Shown here piece after piece: positions 1 to 7,674 of a stretch of DNA of 8,699 nt. The translations under genes and the position numbers were made by a program. How positions within the stretch are numbered: position 1 is the first letter of the stretch; every line of letters begins with the position of its first letter. The stretch is from Actinomycetota bacterium (GTDB lineage: Bacteria; Actinomycetota; Thermoleophilia; Solirubrobacterales; 70-9), in NCBI GenBank assembly GCA_005884985.1, contig VAYK01000115.1:1-8699 (forward strand). The letters run 5' to 3'. Under the pieces are notes generated by a model that saw only the letters and a program-made list of their open reading frames with translations, did no database searches and was not told the DNA's origin.

Positions 1-419
1 TTTCGTTCGGGGGCTCAGATGAGGGAGCAGAGGGCGTCGTCGAGCCGGTGGGGGCGGTCGAGCCCCCCGTGGCCGGGACGCTCGAGGCGGCGGAGAGGCT
101 CTCAGGGGACGAGCCGGTGCCGGCGATCGTCGTCGCGGTCGAGGAGGTTGCCCCGGATGAGATAGTTCCCAGCTTGGCGCTCTTCGGCAGGCTGGTGAAG
201 TGCATGCGGAACGGGTTCTTGCTCTTGATCTGCTCGAGGCGCTTGCGGTAGTTGGTCGCGCCGAGCTGCTGGGTGAGCACCGCCGGCGAGGTGGCGGCGG
301 CGCGCGACCGGGACCGCGATCAGCGCGAAGATCAGCCCCAGGACGGGCAGCAGCAGCCTCCGGTCCCGCATGTCGCGGTAGAGGTTGTTCAGGAACGCCG
401 GTGTCTGGATCTTCTTCAT
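1..419 (-). CDS. Single-TM pilus-locus protein of unknown function (partial, apparent frameshift)
   Basis: I do not recognise a named family. From the ATG at 419 (overlapping the pilO stop) it begins KKIQTPAFLNNLYRDMRDRR, then has a membrane helix, LLLPVLGLIFALIAVPV. After that this frame becomes Arg/His-rich and stops at 102. From about 303 another frame gives natural protein: AAATSPAVLTQQLGATNYRK, then KNPFRMHFTSLPKSAKLG, then a Ser/Thr/Pro/Gly-rich stretch running off the left edge. Removing one C near 300-306 (or adding two bases) joins them into at least about 138 aa. It occupies the position PilP has after pilO in proteobacteria, but no lipobox or PilP motif is seen. Likely a membrane-anchored partner of PilN/PilO facing outwards. 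Confidence 0.65.
296..306 (-). other. Frame break in the gene after pilO
   Basis: The minus strand reads GTCGCGCGCCGCCGCCACC. The upstream frame gives Val-Ala-Arg-Arg-Arg-His; the downstream protein-like frame gives Ala-Ala-Ala-Thr after skipping one base. The alternating GC run is a plausible place for a sequencing or replication slip. Unlike the other two breaks, this needs a base removed (or two added). Confidence 0.6.
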
Positions 420-1300
420 GGCGTCGTCGTCGGCGGGGGCGAACCGGGGACGGGGCTGGACGTTGGAGTCGAGGTGGCCGTCGAGGCGGGCGTTGTGATC
501 GCCGGCGCCGGAGCTGTGGGAGTGGCGCCGGCGGTGATTCCCTGGTCGGCCGGCGTCAGGTAGGTGGTCACCGACAGGTCGGCGGTCAGCGTCGGGACCA
601 GGCTGACGCTATCGGTCCCCCCCTGGATCGGCGCGAGGGTGAACGCGTCCACGGTGAGCAGGCGGCCGTGGACGTTGACCGCGCCCTGCGCCGTCCGGAC
701 CATCGAGTCGAGCCGCTTCAGGAAGTCCGCGATCTGGAAGAACTGGCCCGTGAACTTGAGGTCATACGGCATCACCGGCAGCCCGGCGTGGCCAACCGAG
801 GCGCCGATCGGCAGCGTCGCGGCGGCGGCCTCGGTCGGGCCAGCGGTCGGCTCCGACAGCACGGCTCCGGCCGATCCCGAGGGGCTGGCGCTCGTCGTCC
901 CGGTGGAGCTCGCGTCCGTGGAGCTGGTCGAGGTGGCCGGGTCCGGTGCGGTCGGGGTGGTCGAAGCGGCGGCCTCCGAAAGGTCAATCGACTGGAACCC
1001 GACTCCGGAGCGGTCGGCGATCCGCTGCAGCTGGACCAGGAGGCTCGCCTGGTCGCCGTCCTGCGGCACCGCCTTGCCGAGCACGACGAGCTTGCGGTAG
1101 TCGACCGGGAACGACTTCCGCTCCTGCTCTCCGGCCGCGGCCGCCTGCTGCGCCGCCTCGAGTTGGGAGTGAAGCTGGCCCACGTCGTCCTTGAGGCTCG
1201 CCGCCCGCTCGCGCTTCGGGCCCAAGACGACCATCCAGAAGGCGACCATCAGCCCGATCACGACCAGCGAGAGCACGATCGTCAGCTCGTTCCGCCTCAT
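416..1300 (-). CDS. pilO: Type IV pilus alignment protein PilO
   Basis: Partner of PilN in the inner-membrane alignment complex, 294 aa from the ATG at 1300. A short basic N-terminus (MRRNEL) precedes one membrane helix (about residues 7-26, ending at VVLGPKRERA). A coiled coil follows (about 30-62), then KSFPVDYRKLVVLGKAVPQDGDQASLLVQLQRIA, the typical PilO start of the ferredoxin-like domain. The second half (YDLKFTGQFFQIADFLKRLDSMV, residues 179-201) is also characteristic. A Ser/Thr/Ala/Pro insert (about 111-162) splits the domain and a Thr/Pro/Ala tail (about 256-294) extends it; ordinary PilO is near 200 aa. An upstream in-frame extension overlaps pilN and is a shadow. The TGA stop overlaps the ATG of the next gene by 4 bases, indicating coupling. 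Confidence 0.9.
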   Translation of the reverse strand: MRRNELTIVLSLVVIGLMVAFWMVVLGPKRERAASLKDDVGQLHSQLEAAQQAAAAGEQERKSFPVDYRKLVVLGKAVPQDGDQASLLVQLQRIADRSGVGFQSIDLSEAAASTTPTAPDPATSTSSTDASSTGTTSASPSGSAGAVLSEPTAGPTEAAAATLPIGASVGHAGLPVMPYDLKFTGQFFQIADFLKRLDSMVRTAQGAVNVHGRLLTVDAFTLAPIQGGTDSVSLVPTLTADLSVTTYLTPADQGITAGATPTAPAPAITTPASTATSTPTSSPVPGSPPPTTTP

Positions 1301-1347
1301 GGCCCGGTCCCGGTCCCCGGGATGAACGCGTCCACGGCCTTGTGGCC

Positions 1348-2139
1348 CTAGGCGGTCTTCTGGGCCGCCGAGTCCTTCTGCTGTTGAAGCTGCTGCTCGG
1401 CATCGGAGACCTGGCTCTGGTCGCCGTTCGTCGTCTGCGTCGTCTGCGTCGCGGGCGTGGTGGGCGCCGTTGGCGCAAGCCCCTGGGTGGTCGGGTCGAT
1501 CTGGACGGCGTCGAATGCCGCGACGACCTCGAACTGGGAGACGAAGTTGCGACTGGAGCACCCCTCGGTGCCCGCGGCCGTTGACGCGCCGCCGGCCGCG
1601 CCCGTCCCGCCGGAGCTCGCGAGATCGGGGGCGAGGAACCTGGCCACCGCCTCATGGCCCGCGGCACAGCCCTCGATGTGGAGCGACGGCCCCGCAACGC
1701 TCTCGGAGCCACTGGGCGAGGTGGAGGTTGCCGACGAGCTGGAGCTGGCCGATGCCGCGCCGGGTGAGACCGACGCGCTCAGGTTCGTGAGCCAAACGTC
1801 GTGCGGGATCACGATCGCCAGCTCGCGGAGGACGCGCTCCCAGTCGAACCGACTCTGGGCGAGGCTGGCCACGGTCTGCTCCCTGGCTCGCTGCAGGGAG
1901 GCAAAGTCGGCAAACGACCGCGTGCGATCCGCCTCCGCCTGCGCCGCGGACACCTGCGCCTCGAGACTCGACTTCTCGGACGTGCGATCGGAGATCTGAT
2001 TGTTGGTGAGCACGATGCCAGTGACCGCGACCAGGGCCACACCGAGCACGGCGACCACGACGTACGCCAGCGACCCGGTGCGCATCGGCGCCTTCTCGCC
2101 ACGACGCTCCTCAGGGGGGATCAGGTTGACCGGACGCAC
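1348..2139 (-). CDS. pilN: Type IV pilus alignment protein PilN
   Basis: Bitopic inner-membrane protein of the PilM-PilN-PilO complex, 263 aa from a GTG at 2139 with GGGGAG about 6 bases upstream. The N-terminal RPVNLIPPEER is the PilN peptide that docks into PilM (INLLP in proteobacteria). One membrane helix covers about residues 23-44, a coiled coil follows at about 45-95, and WERVLRELAIVIPHDVWLTNL (100-120) is the family signature. A Ser/Ala/Thr run (about 123-147), a Gly/Ala segment (about 175-192) and a Thr/Gln/Pro-rich tail after residue 215 are unusual; typical PilN is about 180-200 aa. Cys158 and Cys194 might pair. The gene follows pilM with a 3-base gap and lies 47 bases ahead of pilO. 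Frame intact. Confidence 0.9.
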   Translation of the reverse strand: MRPVNLIPPEERRGEKAPMRTGSLAYVVVAVLGVALVAVTGIVLTNNQISDRTSEKSSLEAQVSAAQAEADRTRSFADFASLQRAREQTVASLAQSRFDWERVLRELAIVIPHDVWLTNLSASVSPGAASASSSSSATSTSPSGSESVAGPSLHIEGCAAGHEAVARFLAPDLASSGGTGAAGGASTAAGTEGCSSRNFVSQFEVVAAFDAVQIDPTTQGLAPTAPTTPATQTTQTTNGDQSQVSDAEQQLQQQKDSAAQKTA

Positions 2140-2142
2140 GCG

Positions 2143-3242
2143 CTACTCCCCGAGGGCGAGGCCGAGGGACAGGGTCAGCCGGGCCGACGTCCGCTGATCC
2201 AGGTGCGCGAGAGCGCGCGGTCGGCCGAGCTCGAATCGCTGACCGAGGTCGCGCTGGAGGCGTTGCATGAGCCCGGGGATCGTGGTCCCGGGACCGCAGG
2301 CGACGATGCCCTCGATCGGTATCGCGCCCTCGGTGGCGGCGTAGTACTCGAGCGACAGGCGAAGCTCGTCCACGAGGCGCGCGGCGCCCTCCGCGAGCGA
2401 GTCGCGCGCGGCCGAGATCGTCTCGTCGTCGCCCTCGATCCCGTCGACCGGGTTGGTGAGGCCGACGTGGACCAGCCACTGGCGGGCATGCTCGAGGGTG
2501 AGCGTGCGCCGCTCGGCAAGCTTCTGGGCGATCCCCTCGACCCCGAACGGCGAGACGCGGGTGAACAGGCAGGTCGAGCCGCGGGCCACCGCGAGGTTGG
2601 TGACGTCGCCGAGGTTGCAGTACAGCTTCGCCGGGACGCCCTCCCGCGCCGAGGCGGTCGCCGAGCCCTCCCCACCGAGATGCTGGGAGATCGGGAATAG
2701 GACTCGCCGGCGAGGGCCCGGATCATCCCGAACGCGGACAGGTCGATCCCCACCGGTCGCAGGCCGGCGCGGCTCAACGCCTGCATCAGCCCGCCGAGCA
2801 TGTCGCGCCGCGCCGCCACCGCGACCACGTCGACCTGGCGCTCGCCGTTCTCGCCGGTCGCATAGCCGACGACCTGCCAGTCGAGCACCGCCTGCTCGAG
2901 CGGCATCGGGATGTGGTCCTGGGCCTGGAAGCGGATCGCCGTCTCGAGCTCCGTGTGGTCCTCGATCAGCGGCAGGCGCAGGGTGCGCACCGCGACGCGC
3001 TGGCTCGCGAGGCCCACGCGGACGGTCTTCGAGAGCTTGTGCTTGGAGAACAGCTCCTTGAGCGCCTGGCCCAGCGCCTCGGGGTCGGACACCTCCCCCT
3101 CGCTGAAGGTGCCGGGGCCGAGGGAGGCCATGCCGAACTTGGTGACCGCCGAGTCGCCGTTGGAGGCGACCTCGGTGGCAGCCACGCTGCCGGCCTCCAC
3201 GTCGAGACCCACCACTGCCTTGCTCTTTGTCGTCGAAAGCAT
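2143..3242 (-). CDS. pilM: Type IV pilus assembly ATPase-like protein PilM (apparent frameshift)
   Basis: Actin-like (FtsA/HSP70 fold) cytoplasmic protein that binds the N-terminus of PilN and links the alignment complex to the motor. The frame from the ATG at 3242 starts TTKSKAVVGLDVEAGSVAA (phosphate-1 motif) and reads well through RFQAQDHIPMPLEQAVLDWQ and GIDLSAFGMIRALAGE. Past about 2715 it decays. The adjacent frame continues with VPAKLYCNLGDVTNLAVARG (phosphate-2 region), TCLFTRVSPFGVEGIAQKLA, the adenosine motif VACGPGTTIPGL and a C-terminal LTLSLGLALGE before a TAG at 2143. One added base would restore about 366 aa, close to the usual PilM length. The stop sits within the ribosome binding region of pilN, so the genes are coupled. 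With all ATP-binding motifs preserved on both sides, a sequence error is more likely than decay. Confidence 0.88.
2650..2715 (-). other. Frame break in pilM
   Basis: The upstream frame reads LAGESYSRSPSISVG and the downstream frame reads LFPISQHLGGEGSATASAREG across the same bases. A missing base anywhere from the TTCCC run near 2695 to the GGTGGGGAGGG run near 2665 would join them. This linker is variable in PilM, so the exact site cannot be fixed by eye. Confidence 0.65.
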
Positions 3243-3340
3243 CCTTGCTCAAGCCCGCAGACGCAGAACCCCTGCAGGTGGTCAATCGGCGGAAACCGGC
3301 GATCCCTTGAAGTCGAGGGCGACGCCTGGACGGCGCGTCG
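3243..3340 (-). other. Short intergenic gap between pilD and pilM
   Basis: This 98-base gap contains a weak stem ATCGCCGG/CCGCCGAT with one mismatch and a TTT loop (3303-3285). No T-tract or clear promoter is visible. An AAGG lies immediately before the pilM ATG, too close to be an ideal ribosome binding site. Confidence 0.35.
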
Positions 3341-4099
3341 CTAACCGGGGAAGAAGGCGTGCAGGTACCAGTCGACGATCGCGTCGCCGTACCACAGCCC
3401 GACGATCCCGCCGAGCGCCAGGAAGGGCCCGAAGGGGATCGCCTGCTTGCGCGCGACGGCCCCCTTTCGGGCGATCATCGCGAGCCCCACGAGGGCCCCG
3501 GCGGCGAAGCCGACGAGGAGTGCGGGGGCCACGGCCCGGCCTAGGTAGAGGCCCATTACGGCAACGAGCTTCACGTCACCCATACCCATCCCGCGCGGAT
3601 AGGCGAGCGCGATCAGGAAGAGGAAGCCGCCCGCGGCGGCGGCGGCGATCCCGCGCTCGGCGAGGCTCGACGGGTCGCTCGCCGCGGCGATTCCCACCCC
3701 GATGACGGCCCCGACGACCAGGACGGCGTTGGGGATCACCCGTCGCTCGAGGTCGGTGAGCGTGACGATGACGAGCAGCGCGCAGAGCGCCAGGCCCAGG
3801 GCGAGCTCGCCGGCGTCGGCGGTGCCGAGGATCAGGACCGTCGCCGCGAACAGCGCGGCCATCGCCAGCTCGGTGAGCGGGTAGCGCACCGGGATGCGTT
3901 CGCCGCAGCTTCGGCAGTGGCCCCGCAGAAGCATCCACGAGAGGACCGGGATGTTGTCGTACGCGGCGATCGTCTCGCCACAGCTCGGGCACTTCGAGCG
4001 GCCGGTGACGAACGATTCGCCGCGCGGCACGCGGTACGCCACCACGGTGGCGAAGCTGCCGAGGATCATTCCGGCGGGAAGGGCGATGATTGCTGGCAC
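3341..4099 (-). CDS. pilD: Prepilin peptidase / N-methyltransferase PilD
   Basis: Integral membrane aspartyl protease (A24 family) that removes leaders of type IV prepilins and N-methylates the new Phe1. From the GTG at 4099 the product is 252 aa. Its N-terminus PAIIALPAGMILGSFATVV is followed by the signature YRVPRG. A cytoplasmic zinc-type domain has Cys37-x2-Cys40 and Cys62-x2-Cys65 around the conserved NIPVLSW. Catalytic Asp116 lies in TDLERRVIPN and Asp175 in GMGDVKL. Several further hydrophobic helices reach IPFGPFLALGG near the end. Both domains are complete, so methyltransferase activity is likely retained. The frame stays open upstream, but that part is not protein-like. ATG at 4069 is a possible later start but would cut the first helix. 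Sitting between the minor pilins and pilM, it presumably processes all the pilins of this locus. Confidence 0.93.
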   Translation of the reverse strand: MPAIIALPAGMILGSFATVVAYRVPRGESFVTGRSKCPSCGETIAAYDNIPVLSWMLLRGHCRSCGERIPVRYPLTELAMAALFAATVLILGTADAGELALGLALCALLVIVTLTDLERRVIPNAVLVVGAVIGVGIAAASDPSSLAERGIAAAAAGGFLFLIALAYPRGMGMGDVKLVAVMGLYLGRAVAPALLVGFAAGALVGLAMIARKGAVARKQAIPFGPFLALGGIVGLWYGDAIVDWYLHAFFPG

Positions 4100-4196
4100 T
4101 GTCTCGTCGAATCTACGTCGCTTGGATTGGCCCGCGGCCTCGCGACCTACATCGACCAATCGCCGGTCGAGGTTGAGCGCCCCCCGGCGGCGTGGA
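4100..4196 (-). other. Short intergenic gap before pilD
   Basis: These 97 bases separate the PilV-like stop from the favoured pilD GTG. They hold a small CGACC/GGTCG inverted repeat (4153-4169) but no T-tract and no convincing promoter. A spurious open frame crosses the gap from far upstream into pilD; its translation there is Arg-rich and unlike any prepilin peptidase. Confidence 0.4.
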
Positions 4197-5668
4197 TCAA
4201 AACGGCAATTGCGAGTGAGTGTCCACCACCAGGCGGGTGTCGTACGTCGGGTGGTCGTACATGAACTGAAGCCCGGCGCCGTTACAGGAGCCAGATACCG
4301 GGCACGTGCCCTGGCGCTCGACGGCGATGGCGACACCGAGCCGCGATCCTTCGGGGATCTGCACGGAGCCACCGCCAGGTGCCCGGAGGTTGAGCGAGAT
4401 GTCGTTCTCAACCCACTGCGAGCGATCCCAGGACGTCTTCGAGTAGGCGAAGTACGGGGTGCCGGTGGCAGGGTTCACGGCGAGCGTGTCGCTCACCGTC
4501 CCGCCGCTCACAGACCGGCTGAAGACCCAGATGCAGATCTTCCCCGGCTGAAGCGCTCCGTTGATGGTCTGCGTCCACAGGTCGAGCTCGGCCCTGCCGT
4601 CGAGGGTGACGGTGCCGGTGCCGCTGGGGATCTGCGGAGAGAGCCACTTATGCAGGTAGAACTGTGGCGTCGGGCCCAAGGTCTGGAGGCTCGAGGAGCT
4701 TGAGATGTCGGTGAGGCAGCTCCCACCGCCGATCGTGTTGGCGGGAACCGTCTCCTGGACGCCCTTGTCCTGGTCGGGGTTCTGGGCGGGCTCGACATCG
4801 GTCGCGTAGTCGTAGAGCGGTGCCTGGCTGTCCGGCACGCCGTTGTCGAATGGGCCGGCCTGCGTCAACATCAGGTCCGGCGCGCCGGCGGTGTCTCCGG
4901 TCTGGAGCCCGTCGCTGCAGCGGCCGAGAGTGTTGTGCGTCAGGTGATCGGCTGACACTGACTGGCGGCTGGGCAGGTTGCACGGCGTGTCGGTGAGCCA
5001 GAAAGTCCATGGCTCTGCGGTGTTGTTCGACGTGCCACCGCCGCTGCCATCCCGCCCGACGCAGTCTGGGCGAGCGTGATCGCGACCACGACGTGCTTGA
5101 ACCATTCCACCTGCTGGCCGTTGTAGGAGTCGCTGCTCGCTTGATGGGCGCAGTTCGAGCAGCTCGCCTGGGGCTCCCAGACGACGTAGCGATAGATCTG
5201 ACCCTTGACGTTGCCGCTCTGAAACGGCGTCGGGCCCGGATCCACCTTCCCGCACTTCGCGGGATCCGCCGAGCAGGTGGGCAGCGCGCCGCCGGTCTCG
5301 TTCGAGTGGCCGCCGTTGTAAACGAGGTTCCAGTTGCTCGCGGCTCCGGTTCGGTCGACGTTGAACTGAGCGCCCGACACGCGCGAATTCGGGCTCGTCG
5401 GGTCATTCGAAGGGGCCGGGGCAGCGGTCAGTGCGACCTGTGCGTAGGGGAGCTGCTTGACCACCTCCATCTCCTGCTGAAGGCGGTCGCTCACGACCTG
5501 GCTCTGCTGGGCTCGGTAGTTGCTTCGGGAGGCCGAGTCGACCAGCCCTAGGATGGCGAGCGCGCTGATCGCCAGCAGGAGGGCGGCGACGACGACCTCG
5601 ATCACGGTGAACCCCGCGTCCGCGCGCGCCCCAGATGCCCTTATGTCGCGCGCGGCGGCGGTCATCAT
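4197..5668 (-). CDS. PilV-like minor pilin with large C-terminal beta-rich domain (apparent frameshift)
   Basis: The frame starting at the ATG at 5668 has a 19-residue leader, then AG/FTVIEVVVAALLLAISALA, a class III prepilin signal with Phe1 and Glu5. It runs sensibly to VVVAITLAQTASGG near 5050, then turns into low-quality sequence ending at 4940. The neighbouring frame takes over exactly there with DGSGGGTSNNTAEPW and continues to a TGA at 4197. Adding one G to the G-rich run around 5050-5057 would join them into about 490 aa, far longer than the 150-200 aa usual for PilV. The extra region reads as beta strands (VTLDGRAELDLWTQ, KICIWVFSR, GSRLGVAIAVE, GLQFMYDHPTYDTRLVVDT), like a galactose-binding or jelly-roll fold. 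The start overlaps the previous stop (ATGA), indicating coupling. Probable tip or adhesive minor pilin; the fold call is tentative. Confidence 0.72.
5040..5060 (-). other. Frame break in the PilV-like gene
   Basis: The minus strand reads GGGCGGGATGGCAGCGGC here. In the upstream frame this is Gly-Gly-Met-Ala-Ala; the downstream protein-like frame needs Gly-Gly-Asp-Gly-Ser, which one additional G after GGG would give. Both sides are convincing protein, so a one-base deletion (sequencing, assembly or real) is the simplest reading. There is no clear X-XXY-YYZ slippery heptamer to support programmed frameshifting. Confidence 0.7.
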
Positions 5669-6231
5669 GAGGTCCGGTTGCGGAGCGCGGCGCCGTCGCT
5701 GAGTGTGATCGCGTTGTGGCCCTGCTGCGACGGGAGGATGAGCGTGACGCCCACGTACGTCGCCGCCGTCGCGCTGGGCGAGTAGCTGAAGACGTTGTTG
5801 GTGGACAGCCCGGAGACCACCTGCGTGGCCGAGGTGGGCGAGGTGCCGTCCGGCATCGCGAGGCGCCGGGTGCAGGCACCGCCGCTACAGGCATAGGTGA
5901 CCTGGCATTGCGTCGCCGTGGTCGCCGAGGCGCCGCTGCAGGTGCTCTCGACGTAGGTGACGATCGAGAGCTGCGACGTCGACGCATTCGAGATCGTGGA
6001 GCCCTGTCGCAGCTCCCTCACCATCCGCTCCATCGTCGTCCGCGCCTGCGCGATCGCGTGGGCCTGGGCGTCGATTTGCGGCTGGCTGCGGATGCTGGCG
6101 GTGAACGCCATCACGGCCCCGCCGATCACGATCATCGAGAGCACGGTGGCGAGCAGCATCTCGACAAGCGTGAAGCCGCCAGGCTCCATGAGGATCTCGC
6201 GGCCGCGTACGCGCATGCCCCGCATCTCCAC
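5665..6231 (-). CDS. PilW-like type IV minor pilin
   Basis: Minor pilin of up to 188 aa. The class III signal is GG/FTLVEMLLATVLSMIVIG with Phe1 and Glu5, followed by a hydrophobic helix and an amphipathic stretch rich in Gln/Ala/Arg (AQARTTMERMVRELRQ) typical of PilW/GspJ-like proteins. The ectodomain carries four cysteines (STC, TQC, YAC, GAC), likely two disulfides. The GTG at 6231 directly follows the previous stop and gives a leader of about 19 residues. The ATG at 6216 has a GGAG upstream and would give a more usual leader of about 14, so the start is uncertain. The stop overlaps the next gene's ATG by four bases (ATGA). Such minor pilins form the priming and tip complex of the pilus. 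Assignment to PilW rather than another minor pilin is by order and general form. Confidence 0.8.
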   Translation of the reverse strand: MEMRGMRVRGREILMEPGGFTLVEMLLATVLSMIVIGGAVMAFTASIRSQPQIDAQAHAIAQARTTMERMVRELRQGSTISNASTSQLSIVTYVESTCSGASATTATQCQVTYACSGGACTRRLAMPDGTSPTSATQVVSGLSTNNVFSYSPSATAATYVGVTLILPSQQGHNAITLSDGAALRNRTS

Positions 6232-7674
6232 TCAGCAGCCCGAATTGGGTGGGGAAGCTGGCGCCGCGCTGCAGTCGACGAACCTGCTCACCACGTAGTG
6301 CGGAGCCGAGCCCGGCAGGACGACGGTCCGCGAGATGTTGTCGGTCACAAACTTGGCGTTTTGGTCCAAGTGGACCGATTGGCCGGCGATCACGCCGCAG
6401 TACGTGGAGTTGCTGTTCATCTCGATCTGCGTGAGCGGCCCATACAAGACGAAGTTCTGCACGCACGCTGCGTTCTGGTCGCTGTTGCTGCTCATCAGCA
6501 CGCCGGAGGGGATCGTCGTCGAGCCCACGAAGTAGATCGAGATGTTCAGAGCCGATGGGTCGCCCGTGTTGCCTGAGGCAGTGATTCGCGTGTTGCTCTC
6601 CAGCCACATCTGCGCGGTCTGCTTCTGACTTGTCCCGGAGCTGGCGTCATAAGCCGGCAGGCCGCAGTGCTCCGGGGAGTCGAAGAAGATCCTCACCTTC
6701 TGGTCGGGGGCCACGTAGAGGGTCGAGTTCTGCTGCATCGTCAGCTTGCACAAGCTGTACGTCGTTCCGGTCAGCGTGAGGCTGGTCTTCTGGCCCGTCA
6801 GGCTGAGCTGCCGGGTGCTCGGATTCCACGTCACGTCGTTCTTGTTGCCGCTGATCAGGTCCTTGGGGATGGGCTGGGGGTTCGCGCTTGACTTCGCATT
6901 CGTGATCCGGACGTTGTCGTTGTTCGTCGCCGCGTCGCCCTGGTTGACCGGCGGCAGGGTGAGGCTCTGATGCCCGACGGTTGACACCGCGATCGGATTG
7001 GTGCAATCCGCGCCCGCGTAGTACCCACCGCTGCCGCTCAGCGTGCCGTCAGGCCCGACGGTGGAGAGCCCACAAAGCTGGGTGCTGGTCGAACCCAAGC
7101 TGATGTTGCCGCCTGCGGAGGACGGCGATTGGACTATGGCGTTCGAGTCGAGGGCGATGTTCGTCTGCGACTTCAAACCCGCGTCGAGGAAGATCTGCTG
7201 GCCGCTGGAGGACTTGGCGAGCACGTCGACACGCCGCGTGACCCCATTGGTGTTGCCGATCGAGACGACCTGAAGCGTGCCGGCTTGGGCGCAGGTGCTC
7301 GGCCCGGGCGGGCCAGATGGACACACCTGGTAGGTGTAGGTGCCCGTTCCATTGGCGCCCGTCACAGGCTGGCACCAGCCGCCACTCAGCGGAGTGCGTG
7401 GCTGCACCGTGTTCGGGGGGTTGGAAACGGGCACGTAGCAGACCGGGATGGCCTGCCCGTTGCTGTCGGACGGTGGTGTGACGACAGTCAGCGCAGACTT
7501 CGTGCGTTGATCTCGGACGGTTCCGCCCTGTGCCTGGATCGAGGCGACAAGGCCAACGGTGACGATCGCGAAGGCCGCGAGCAGCATGAACATCACCATG
7601 GGCACGGCAAAGCCGCGCTCTTCCCGCCTCAGCCTGCGAGCGCCAGCGACCCTGCTTGCCAAACGATCACGCAT
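6232..7674 (-). CDS. PilX/GspK-like pilus-associated protein with beta-helix-like C-terminal region
   Basis: Predicted surface or pilus-tip protein, 480 aa from the ATG at 7674, which has an AGGAAGGGG ribosome binding site 4 bases upstream. Residues 1-21 are a basic leader ending RREERG; then FAVPMVMFMLLAAFAIVTVG begins a membrane helix like a prepilin. The mature position 5 residue would be Met rather than Glu, a trait of GspK-type tip pseudopilins. After about residue 110 the protein is Ser/Thr/Asn-rich and reads as short repeated strands (for example near SNAIVQSPSSAGG, QQNSTLYVAPDQKVRI and NAKFVTDNI). This matches a family of actinobacterial and deltaproteobacterial PilX-N-terminal proteins with a beta-helical C-terminal domain, recalled without a search. 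About a dozen cysteines are spread along the ectodomain and could form disulfides. The stop abuts the next start (TGAGTG), so translation is probably coupled. Confidence 0.72.
   Translation of the reverse strand: MRDRLASRVAGARRLRREERGFAVPMVMFMLLAAFAIVTVGLVASIQAQGGTVRDQRTKSALTVVTPPSDSNGQAIPVCYVPVSNPPNTVQPRTPLSGGWCQPVTGANGTGTYTYQVCPSGPPGPSTCAQAGTLQVVSIGNTNGVTRRVDVLAKSSSGQQIFLDAGLKSQTNIALDSNAIVQSPSSAGGNISLGSTSTQLCGLSTVGPDGTLSGSGGYYAGADCTNPIAVSTVGHQSLTLPPVNQGDAATNNDNVRITNAKSSANPQPIPKDLISGNKNDVTWNPSTRQLSLTGQKTSLTLTGTTYSLCKLTMQQNSTLYVAPDQKVRIFFDSPEHCGLPAYDASSGTSQKQTAQMWLESNTRITASGNTGDPSALNISIYFVGSTTIPSGVLMSSNSDQNAACVQNFVLYGPLTQIEMNSNSTYCGVIAGQSVHLDQNAKFVTDNISRTVVLPGSAPHYVVSRFVDCSAAPASPPNSGC

Noticed and set aside
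200..1351. Long plus-strand open frame (383 codons)
   Set aside because: It is antisense to pilO; its translation is Arg/Gly-rich with no domain, as expected from a high-GC complementary strand.
984..1712. Minus-strand open frame of 242 codons between pilN and pilO
   Set aside because: It overlaps both genes out of frame and is dominated by Arg/Pro/Ala; not a real protein.
1801..2700. Plus-strand open frame of 299 codons
   Set aside because: It lies opposite pilN and pilM, has charged, low-complexity translation and no ribosome binding site; pilM motifs on the other strand are unmistakable.
4100..4411. Upstream extension of pilD
   Set aside because: It overlaps the end of the PilV-like gene in another frame and its translation is unlike the family; the normal first helix begins at the GTG at 4099.
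5040..5060. Programmed -1 frameshift in the PilV-like gene
   Set aside because: No slippery heptamer is present, and two other genes nearby show similar breaks, so an indel is simpler.
5716..6576. Plus-strand open frame of 286 codons
   Set aside because: It is opposite the PilW- and PilX-like genes and reads as Arg/Asp/His-rich shadow sequence.
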